A stretch of DNA of 6,891 nucleotides from positions 1 through 6,891 of the forward strand of contig JASLXI010000039.1 of NCBI GenBank assembly GCA_030740415.1, written 5' to 3'. The notes under the pieces are model-generated. The model had not been told where the DNA came from and did no database searches. It saw only the letters and a program-made list of their open reading frames with translations. The translations under genes were made by a program, and so were the position numbers. This DNA comes from Dehalococcoidia bacterium. Its GTDB lineage: Bacteria; Chloroflexota; Dehalococcoidia; UBA2985. Positions 1 to 5,119 of this stretch are shown piece after piece (position 1 is the stretch's first letter; each line of letters starts with the position of its first letter).

Positions 1-5
1 CTAGT

Positions 6-29
6 CCCGACAATTCTTCGATTGTGGGG
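6..29. other. small stem-loop at window edge
   Basis: ACAAT (10-14) pairs with ATTGT (21-25) around the loop TCTTCG. The helix extends past one G-G mismatch through CCC (6-8) and GGG (27-29). No T-run follows on either strand, so it is not a typical intrinsic terminator. It lies beyond the likely terminator at 57-106 and may belong to a gene outside the window. Nothing else is visible in positions 1-56. Confidence 0.3.
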
Positions 30-56
30 GTCTTCCTAACATATCTGTGAGTGTGC

Positions 57-106
57 AAACAAAGGACGCCCCACGTCCTAGCTAGTGTAACAGGCGTCCC
101 TTGTTT
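57..106 (-). terminator. large inverted repeat, probable terminator of the minus-strand unit
   Basis: The 14-base arms at 57-70 and 93-106 pair at 13 of 14 positions (the exception is an A-C mismatch, 63/100) around a 22-base interior. Read on the minus strand, the hairpin begins 11 bases after the stop codon of the DUF5679 gene. Its 3' arm ends in GTCCTTTGTTT, a T-rich tail suiting intrinsic termination. The 5' arm is A-rich, so it could also act in the other direction. A smaller alternative hairpin, GGACG (64-68) with CGTCC (74-78), and the palindrome CTAGCTAG (78-85) sit inside it. The large loop is unusual for a terminator. Confidence 0.6.
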
Positions 107-117
107 ACGTTTACAGG

Positions 118-258
118 CTACGCTTTGCCTATCCTGAACATCTTTGTGCTGCAGGTCGGGCACGTGCCTTGGGTCGCCGGGCGGCCGTTCTTCATGGTGA
201 TAGATTGAGTATTACTCATCTCCCTCTGAGATCTGCACTTCACACAATAACCCTGCAT
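118..258 (-). CDS. DUF5679-type four-cysteine zinc-ribbon mini-protein (46 aa)
   Basis: The ORF runs from ATG at 258 to TAG at 120-118. A near-perfect Shine-Dalgarno GGAGGTGA (269-262 on the minus strand) ends 3 bases before the ATG, its GGAGG core 6 bases away. The 46-residue product has two CxxC pairs (C5/C8 and C33/C36), the layout of a small zinc ribbon. The start MQGYCVKCR, the central TMKNGRPA, and the end KMFRIGKA match what I recall of the DUF5679 family, common in Chloroflexota and Actinomycetota. The family's function is unknown; a nucleic-acid or protein-binding role is only a guess from the fold. It lies 49 bases downstream of the glycosyltransferase with a candidate promoter between. 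A probable terminator follows at 57-106. It is too short for a usual ORF cutoff, but the ribosome site, cysteine pattern and family match make it convincing. Confidence 0.88.
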   Translation of the reverse strand: MQGYCVKCRSQREMSNTQSITMKNGRPATQGTCPTCSTKMFRIGKA

Positions 259-286
259 GGGTCACCTCCGTGTCTAGGTTGTGCCT

Positions 287-315
287 ATTCTACACCATAA
301 TAGAGAGTTAGTCAG
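287..315 (-). promoter_or_regulatory. candidate promoter of the DUF5679 gene
   Basis: On the minus strand a -35-like CTGACT (315-310, 4 of 6 consensus bases) is followed, after exactly 17 bases, by a -10-like TAGAAT (292-287, 5 of 6). Transcription would start near 280, leaving about 22 bases before the ATG at 258, enough for the ribosome site. The -35 element overlaps the glycosyltransferase stop codon, so the small gene could be read both independently and by read-through. Confidence 0.4.
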
Positions 316-3127
316 TAGTCTGGCGCAAGATTATCGGACTGTTTATTGGTTTTGGGGAAGCAGGCACGAGGCTGCTCCAGGGTACAAGGCCTGCGTTAAC
401 ATAGGGTGATGACCAATGCAGGTAGATCTGAGGAGACCCGTATTTGTGCTCGAAATCGATTCTTATGGGATGGAGACCAGCTTCCAGGAAGACATCGCCA
501 TCTCGGGAAGCAAGGGTCGAGGTACTATTGGCGCCAATGTCGTGGTTTTCAATGACCAGATCGCCATCTATTGATAGGGTGGCGAGACCACTGGCATCCA
601 ATTTGAAGTTGTAGGCTGCACCCGTGTCAATTCGTAGATTGCCCTCCCAGGTAACACGAAATTCTCCTTGGAAGGGACGGACGCGGTTGAAAGAGAAAAC
701 CATAGGGTCTATCCTCTGGAAGGCGCCCGATTGCTCTGGAAAGCCTGGGGGGAAGTAGGTTCCCAGCAGGCCATGCGATTCCACATTGGCATATAGATTC
801 TTAGACCATACCACTGAAGGCGGACCTTCCGGAGGTTTCCACGAGAGACGTGTTACTCCTATGGCGTCCTGTACATGGTCATTGACCACTATGGCGTGGT
901 TTCCTATTGCAAGGGGAAGTTTGACGTTTCCGGGGCCATTCAGCACTAGGTACCCGTCCAAGTAGAGACGGACCGAAGATGAGCCTTCCAGTATCAAACT
1001 GTAATCTCCATATTCCGGAACATGGAGTAGCCCTGTCCATTCCGCAGAGAAAGGGAGCGGCGGAACAATATCATCCTTCCAGGATAGATCTAGCTGGGGA
1101 ACTAGAAACTCTATTCTAGTCTCCGAAGTGGGTCCGTGGGTGGTAAGTCCGAGCACAAGCCCCTGAGACTGGGCGATGTCGTCTCTGTCCAGCTCCACGG
1201 TGTATACCAGATCCTGCCTGGGACCTTGTCCGAAGTCCATCTGTGAGATGCTTCCCTCGGGGTAAAACTCCTTGATTAGGCCTAGATATTGCTCCTGGGG
1301 GCGGTCCAGAAACATCAGGGCCCCGTCACCGCTGGCGGAAGACGGAGGGTGCCTGGCAGGATTATAGGTCGAGATACGTGGTCCATTGGGCACAAGGAAG
1401 GTGATCACCGGGTAGTGGGGTATGAAAGGGGCTAGCTGGACGTCGTAGTTGCTGGATGGTAGTTCCAGGAGGCGGTAGGCTACGGCGGTCTGAGTTGGGC
1501 GAAAGGAATTCCACACATCGAGGCTGTTCTTCTGAAGATGGAAGTAAGTATGGAAGCTATCGATGCCGATGGCTGCAAGTCCAATTGCAAGAGGGACTCC
1601 AAGCAGGATTCCGGCGTATCGGGGGATCAACGGCGTTAGGGCCTCGCCTACGGCGGCAACTCCCACACCAGCAAATAGATAGGCCACCGGCAAAGTTCCT
1701 ATGACCCGAAGGGTGTTGGGTGCCTCATCGGGAAGTGTAATCAGGCCTGGCAGCAGTGCAAAGAAGAACCAGACCAGTAGTAAGAAGGACGCAGGACGGT
1801 GAGGTCTGGAGAGGCAGTAGAGGAAGCCAAGAAGTGCCAGGGCTGCGACGCCAAAGGACAGCATAGGCTCATCAGGTAAATTGTGTCTGCCGTTAGGGTC
1901 CCCCTGGTAGTTGAACATGAGCAGGTACTCATCCAGATTTGTCATCAGGAAGCGGACGGAATCGAGGGAGTAGCCTGTGGTCTTCGCTGTAACAGCGCCA
2001 GCCCTCTTCCAGAATTCTGCTGGATGGGTTGCTGAGTACTGTAGGAGGGGTGCTGCCACCAGAATGGCCCCCACAATGTATAGCGCAAACTTTCGGGCGA
2101 ACTCGCAACTGGGAGGGCGATTTCTGAAATACACGTAGGCGACAATAAAGATGACGACCACCGGCATGATCCTGACGGCCTGATAGAACCAGATGCCAGA
2201 ACCCAGCACTATTCCCGCCAGGCCGTAGGAAAGCAGAGTGTTACGCTTAAGTGCCCATAGGTATGCAAGGATGCTGGACAGGGCTAGAAGGGGGGCAGTT
2301 ACCCCCGGCATGGCGCTGCGGGCCCAATTCATATCCCAGCTTGAAACCGCAACAAGAAGTGCCACCACCAGGGCGATACGCCAGCCTAGGAATCGTCGTG
2401 CCAGGAAATAAAGCAGCAGAATAACGCCAAAGTCCAAGAACACCGATGGAAGCCGGAGAGCCACCGCGTTCCTACCCAATATCCATATAGAAACAGCCTG
2501 CAAAAAGATTGTGGGAGAGGCCACGTTGGCCGCTGGAACGAAGATTGGTCGATAGGAACTGTCCTCCAGGATCTTCGCGGCGCTCATTCCGTGGATTCCC
2601 TCGTCGTACCACAGGCCAAAGGGCATATCTCTGAGCAAGAAGAGCCTCAGGAACATCGCCAGTGCAAGGATGCCTAGCAGGACCCCACCTTCAATGAGAG
2701 TAGTTCTGGATGGCTTGTGGAGAGCACCTCTGAGTTTCTCGGTAATGGCACCAGATGAAGGCTTGGCGAGGAAATAGATGAAGGCGATGATGCTGGCGAA
2801 GTGGAGCATCCAGGCCAGGGAGTCGTTGGGATTGGAGAAGGACCTGTAAAGGCTCAAGCCAAGAAGCAGGATGACAAGAGGCACAGCTATCCCGGCCCCG
2901 AAATTCCTTCTGCTTTCTGGGGGAGCATCCTGGGCGTTGGCCATAAGGAGTGAGGGTAGAAAGACCGATGGCCTCTTGACATGAGCTGTGGCTAATGCGA
3001 TGCCGCCTGCCAGGAACAGGAATAGGCCTGGTGCCAGGGCGCTCTTGTGCTCCAGGAAGTACTGGCCTGCCAGTGCGAATGTCAAAGCAAGAAGGGCTAG
3101 GAGACCTCTTGCGAAAAGAACGTTCAA
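308..3127 (-). CDS. GT39-type membrane glycosyltransferase with C-terminal PA14-like modules
   Basis: This 939-residue protein is probably a polyprenyl-phosphate-sugar-dependent glycosyltransferase of the GT39/ArnT/PMT superfamily, acting on the outer face of the membrane. Residues 1-525 are dominated by about 13-15 hydrophobic segments. After the segment at about 147-165 comes LRLFLLRDMPFGLWYDEG, whose acidic pair D175/E176 sits where this superfamily keeps its catalytic acidic residue. Further family-like stretches are LRLPS (224-228), the loop around 263-275, and PDEAPNTLRVIG (466-477). Residues about 530-655 form a soluble linker domain. Two PA14-like modules follow, at about 655-770 (FSAEWTG, then VRLYLDG) and about 785-920 (GLLGTYF, then LSIDGDLVIEN and IYLHW). 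PA14 modules usually bind carbohydrate, so this end may hold the acceptor glycan. Donor and acceptor are unknown. The start is TTG, the first possible start after an in-frame TAA, with no clear Shine-Dalgarno. Translation may be coupled to the 31-codon ORF whose TAA directly precedes it. Confidence 0.88.
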   Translation of the reverse strand: MNVLFARGLLALLALTFALAGQYFLEHKSALAPGLFLFLAGGIALATAHVKRPSVFLPSLLMANAQDAPPESRRNFGAGIAVPLVILLLGLSLYRSFSNPNDSLAWMLHFASIIAFIYFLAKPSSGAITEKLRGALHKPSRTTLIEGGVLLGILALAMFLRLFLLRDMPFGLWYDEGIHGMSAAKILEDSSYRPIFVPAANVASPTIFLQAVSIWILGRNAVALRLPSVFLDFGVILLLYFLARRFLGWRIALVVALLVAVSSWDMNWARSAMPGVTAPLLALSSILAYLWALKRNTLLSYGLAGIVLGSGIWFYQAVRIMPVVVIFIVAYVYFRNRPPSCEFARKFALYIVGAILVAAPLLQYSATHPAEFWKRAGAVTAKTTGYSLDSVRFLMTNLDEYLLMFNYQGDPNGRHNLPDEPMLSFGVAALALLGFLYCLSRPHRPASFLLLVWFFFALLPGLITLPDEAPNTLRVIGTLPVAYLFAGVGVAAVGEALTPLIPRYAGILLGVPLAIGLAAIGIDSFHTYFHLQKNSLDVWNSFRPTQTAVAYRLLELPSSNYDVQLAPFIPHYPVITFLVPNGPRISTYNPARHPPSSASGDGALMFLDRPQEQYLGLIKEFYPEGSISQMDFGQGPRQDLVYTVELDRDDIAQSQGLVLGLTTHGPTSETRIEFLVPQLDLSWKDDIVPPLPFSAEWTGLLHVPEYGDYSLILEGSSSVRLYLDGYLVLNGPGNVKLPLAIGNHAIVVNDHVQDAIGVTRLSWKPPEGPPSVVWSKNLYANVESHGLLGTYFPPGFPEQSGAFQRIDPMVFSFNRVRPFQGEFRVTWEGNLRIDTGAAYNFKLDASGLATLSIDGDLVIENHDIGANSTSTLASRDGDVFLEAGLHPIRIDFEHKYGSPQIYLHWSSPYVNAGLVPWSSLVPASPKPINSPIILRQTTD

Positions 3128-3223
3128 TTAGCTATTGGTGCCGTCCGTCGTTCTGTACGACTCCCCAGTGAGCAGGAGCCAGGCTCGCTCAAACTCCCAC
3201 CTCATGAATCCAGGTCTGTCCAT
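3128..3223 (-). CDS. 31-residue small ORF between the acidic protein and the glycosyltransferase
   Basis: An ATG at 3223 opens 31 codons ending in TAA at 3130-3128. The ATG lies two bases after the TGA of the 79-residue gene, and AGGA (3233-3230) is 6 bases upstream, a usable Shine-Dalgarno inside the previous gene's last codons. The TAA abuts the TTG start of the glycosyltransferase (TAATTG). The peptide begins MDRPGFMRWEFERAWLLL, with two tryptophans, and has a polar tail; I do not recognise it. The spacing suggests that ribosomes pass from the 79-residue gene through this ORF into the glycosyltransferase, which lacks a ribosome site of its own. It could be a working mini-protein or only a coupling device. 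Chance cannot be excluded for so short an ORF. Confidence 0.45.
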   Translation of the reverse strand: MDRPGFMRWEFERAWLLLTGESYRTTDGTNS

Positions 3224-3225
3224 GT

Positions 3226-3465
3226 TCATTCCTGCTCAAGCTCATAGCCCAGCTTCTCCAACTCTTCCTGTAGCGTGGCAAGCCAGTCCTCCAATGGTAT
3301 GGACTCCGGTATGACGATCTCTATGTCTCCCGTGGGCAGCTTTCGTACGGCACCGGGGTCTTCTTTGCCTAGGGGGACCGAAATACTCTCCCTGTTGATT
3401 CCCATAGCATCCGTGACCTCAAAGATCACGCCCATATCGCGCATTCCTATGATACTCTCAACCAT
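3226..3465 (-). CDS. acidic 79-residue protein of unknown function
   Basis: The ORF runs from ATG at 3465 to TGA at 3228-3226. I do not recognise the family. The product is strongly acidic, with 18 Asp/Glu against 6 Lys/Arg. The first half (residues 1-55) alternates hydrophobic and polar residues, as in short beta strands, for example GVIFEV and GDIEIVIP. Residues about 56-79 (PLEDWLATLQEELEKLGYEL) form a likely amphipathic helix. There is no cysteine, signal peptide or membrane segment, so it is probably a small cytoplasmic protein. The Shine-Dalgarno is weak (GTGTGAG about 6 bases upstream). It is the first gene of the minus-strand string, two bases ahead of the 31-codon ORF, with a candidate promoter at 3581-3552. 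An 80-codon frame on the opposite strand overlaps it but lacks a ribosome site and looks like its shadow. Confidence 0.65.
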   Translation of the reverse strand: MVESIIGMRDMGVIFEVTDAMGINRESISVPLGKEDPGAVRKLPTGDIEIVIPESIPLEDWLATLQEELEKLGYELEQE

Positions 3466-3508
3466 AGATTCTCACACCCGTATGTGTTTAAACCCTCTAT
3501 TCATATTG

Positions 3509-3520
3509 ACCTTGTAAGGT
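3509..3520. promoter_or_regulatory. 12-bp palindrome in the leader of the 79-residue gene
   Basis: ACCTT and AAGGT face each other across the two bases GT. This perfect 5-bp inverted repeat lies between the candidate minus-strand promoter and the ATG at 3465. It could be half of a regulator site, but a repeat this short also occurs by chance. Confidence 0.2.
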
Positions 3521-3524
3521 TAGC

Positions 3525-3566
3525 GTGGGCAGAGGATACCTATTGAATGATATCTTAGTGGGCAGA
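3525..3566. repeat. 9-bp direct repeat in the divergent promoter region
   Basis: GTGGGCAGA occurs at 3525-3533 and again at 3558-3566, starts 33 bases apart, close to three helical turns, so both copies would face the same side of the DNA. The second copy lies inside the spacer of the candidate minus-strand promoter, and the first just past its expected start of transcription. This is a plausible arrangement for a transcription factor site; no regulator gene is visible in the window. Confidence 0.35.
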
Positions 3567-3581
3567 ACGAGCGGGAGTCAA
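3552..3581 (-). promoter_or_regulatory. candidate promoter of the 79-aa / 31-aa / glycosyltransferase string
   Basis: On the minus strand TTGACT (3581-3576, 5 of 6 consensus bases) is followed, after 18 bases, by TAAGAT (3557-3552, 4 of 6). Transcription would begin near 3545, giving a leader of about 80 bases before the ATG at 3465. It stands back to back with the candidate larC promoter, the two -35 elements being 35 bases apart. Confidence 0.4.
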
Positions 3582-3616
3582 CATGGGAGGCCTGCGCGTT
3601 GTCTTGTAACGCCTCT

Positions 3617-3644
3617 TTTACAGTATGTCCATATCGTTTATCAT
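3617..3644 (+). promoter_or_regulatory. larC: candidate larC promoter
   Basis: TTTACA (3617-3622, 5 of 6 consensus bases), a 16-base spacer, then TATCAT (3639-3644, 5 of 6). Transcription would start near 3651, making an unusually long leader of about 215 bases before the larC start at 3866. That leader contains the GAGTAT hairpin and the multi-helix region described separately. Confidence 0.4.
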
Positions 3645-3664
3645 ATGTGGTAGTCTAGCATGCG

Positions 3665-3681
3665 GAGTATCGTAAATACTC
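3665..3681. promoter_or_regulatory. GAGTAT/ATACTC hairpin or operator early in the larC leader
   Basis: GAGTAT (3665-3670) and ATACTC (3676-3681) are exact reverse complements around the 5-base loop CGTAA, with one possible extra G-T pair outside. It begins about 14 bases after the predicted transcription start, where a dimeric repressor site often lies; as RNA it would be a 6-bp hairpin. No T-run follows directly, so it is not a terminator. GCAT (3658-3661) and ATGC (3691-3694) could close a longer stem around it. Confidence 0.3.
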
Positions 3682-3696
3682 TCAGCTTTTATGCAG

Positions 3697-3836
3697 GGCT
3701 CAATCCTGACGTAGCTCTCTGTAAACCTTCATTTCGCTGGCACTGGGCCAAGAGGTTTTCTAGGACCGCTGGCTTTGAGGATGGTTCTGGTGCATACAGC
3801 AAGAGGCCGCGGGACCTACTAGAAACCGATTGAGTC
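3697..3836 (+). ncRNA. candidate structured leader RNA upstream of larC
   Basis: This gene-free stretch has nested complementary arms. A closing helix P1 pairs 3697-3705 with 3828-3836 (core CTCAATC/GATTGAG, plus a G-U and a G-C pair, 9 bp). Inside it, a short hairpin pairs TGGC (3738-3741) with GCCA (3747-3750). A longer arm pairs GGTTTTCTAG (3754-3763) with CTAGAAACC (3819-3827), 9 bp with one bulged T. It continues past an internal loop with CCGC (3766-3769) on GCGG (3809-3812) and GGCTTT (3771-3776) on GAGGCC (3803-3808). The 3' strands of P1 and the long arm are directly adjacent, so they could stack. No T-run follows, and the larC ribosome site lies 19 bases downstream, favouring translational control if any. 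I see no match to cobalamin, TPP, FMN, NiCo or other riboswitch cores. Function is inference. Confidence 0.35.
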
Positions 3837-3854
3837 ACATAGATAACGAGATTT

Positions 3855-3860
3855 AGGAGG
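3855..3860 (+). promoter_or_regulatory. larC: larC ribosome binding site, deciding a CTG start
   Basis: A perfect AGGAGG ends five bases before CTG 3866 but 50 bases before the first ATG (3911). It therefore supports the CTG as start. AGGA (3855-3858) could also pair with TCCT (3864-3867), a 4-bp hairpin hiding both the ribosome site and the start codon. Confidence 0.75.
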
Positions 3861-3865
3861 GCTTC

Positions 3866-5050
3866 CTGAGAATAGGATACTTACACTGCATCGGTGGAGC
3901 GAGCGGAGATATGCTCCTGGGTGCATTGATAGATGCAGGGCTGTCTCTTCAGGAGCTCAGAGGCGAACTTTCTAAGCTGCCTCTCATGGGCTATTCCATC
4001 GAAGCGGGCGTCGCTCAGCGTGGTGTGGTAAGAGGCACTCAGGTGATTGTTAATCTGCATCAAGAGAGCAAAAGAATCAACACTATCCATGACTTCCTGG
4101 ATATGGTGGAGGCCAGTTCATTATCCGTTTCCGTTAAGGAAAAGGCATGCAAGGTGCTAGGACGTCTGGAGGCTGCGGAGGCCCGAGTGCATGGTGAAAG
4201 TCACGAACTCCAGGAACTCGGAGAGATAGATACAATCATCGATGTGGTAGGTGTGGCTGCAGGCCTCGAAGCGCTTGGAATAGAACGGCTCTACTCCTCG
4301 CCATTACCCAGTGGCTGGGGCGTCATTTCCTCCCGAAAGGGCGCCCTACCAGTGCCAGTACCGGCGACGATGGAATTGATAACCATGGCAAATGCAAAGG
4401 TGACACCTGCTGAGGGTCCTTACCTGAATGCCGGCGAGCTTGTAACCCCTACGGGTGCGGCACTGGTCACTACGCTGGCGTCCTTCGACGTGCCACCTTT
4501 GACTGTGGAGAAGATGGGATATGGTGTAGGCTCCAAGGACATGGCCGAGATACCCAATGTCCTGGCCCTTTGGATAGGGGAAACCCAGGACACTGAAGAA
4601 CTGGCCCACGTGTCTCTCCTCGAGACCAACATAGACGATACGACCCCAGAAGTTCTGGGATACGTCCAGGAAAAACTTATGGGCAATGGAGCTCTGGATG
4701 TGTGGTTTACTCCCATTCAAATGAAGAAGAACAGGCCCGCGGTCGCATTGAGCGTTATCTGTCGTCCATCCCTGGAACCGACACTTATAAAGGTGATACT
4801 GGAGGAGAGCTCTACTCTTGGTGTGAGGGTGCACCCTTTGAAGAGGCATGAGGCGGAGAGGGAGGTAGTATCTGTGCATACCTCTCTGGGTAGAACACGG
4901 GTTAAAGTGAAAAAGGTAGAGGGCAAAATAGTGAGCATTTCACCAGAGTTCGAGGACTGTAAGGGAGCAGCGGAACGAGAGAAATTGCCGTTGCAGGAGG
5001 TGTACCGCAGGGTGGAGAGGGATGCCCGGATAAGCTTGGGCATCGACTGA
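3866..5050 (+). CDS. larC: LarC, nickel-insertion enzyme of the nickel-pincer cofactor (divergent form)
   Basis: LarC inserts nickel, using CTP, into pyridinium-3,5-bisthiocarboxylate mononucleotide, making the cofactor of lactate racemase and related LarA enzymes in the cytoplasm. With CTG 3866 read as Met the protein has 394 residues and begins MRIGYLHCIGGASGDMLLGA, which aligns with the family's N-terminus. The first ATG (3911) would cut off this glycine-rich motif, and a TAG at 3854 closes the frame upstream. Other family blocks are IDTIIDVVG (121-129), LPVPVPAT (161-168), ELVTPTGAA (191-199), GYGVGSKD (218-225), ETNIDD (253-258), DVWFTPIQMKKNRP (278-291), STLGVR (316-321) and PEFEDC (360-365). 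It is one chain, not split by a frameshift as in Lactiplantibacillus. Several usual histidines are missing: HFHE reads ELQE (114-117), RHL reads KRI (69-71), HG reads KG (158-159), and the early Asp is His7. There is no His-rich loop. No larA, larB or larE is in the window. Confidence 0.92.
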   Translation: MRIGYLHCIGGASGDMLLGALIDAGLSLQELRGELSKLPLMGYSIEAGVAQRGVVRGTQVIVNLHQESKRINTIHDFLDMVEASSLSVSVKEKACKVLGRLEAAEARVHGESHELQELGEIDTIIDVVGVAAGLEALGIERLYSSPLPSGWGVISSRKGALPVPVPATMELITMANAKVTPAEGPYLNAGELVTPTGAALVTTLASFDVPPLTVEKMGYGVGSKDMAEIPNVLALWIGETQDTEELAHVSLLETNIDDTTPEVLGYVQEKLMGNGALDVWFTPIQMKKNRPAVALSVICRPSLEPTLIKVILEESSTLGVRVHPLKRHEAEREVVSVHTSLGRTRVKVKKVEGKIVSISPEFEDCKGAAEREKLPLQEVYRRVERDARISLGID

Positions 5051-5119
5051 GATTCTTCTAACTAACCATGTTCCCCGGAAAGAATGTACAACCACTTTCA
5101 AGCCGAAGAGACGTGACCT

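Noticed and set aside
3275..3517. 80-codon plus-strand frame opposite the 79-residue gene
   Set aside because: It has no Shine-Dalgarno, is rich in Ser, Met and Ile as antisense frames often are, and overlaps the better-placed minus-strand gene that joins a tight gene string.
3583..3609. Eight-codon ORF behind GGGAG, a possible leader peptide for larC
   Set aside because: It lies upstream of the candidate larC promoter and would not be on that transcript. It lacks a run of regulatory codons, and such mini-frames occur by chance.
3735..3765. GGCACTGGGCC resembling part of a cobalamin riboswitch
   Set aside because: The B12 box and the other conserved blocks are not in the right order, so the resemblance is limited to a few bases.
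4346..4879. 177-codon minus-strand frame inside larC
   Set aside because: It is antisense to well-conserved LarC blocks, has no ribosome site, and its composition is typical of a shadow frame.
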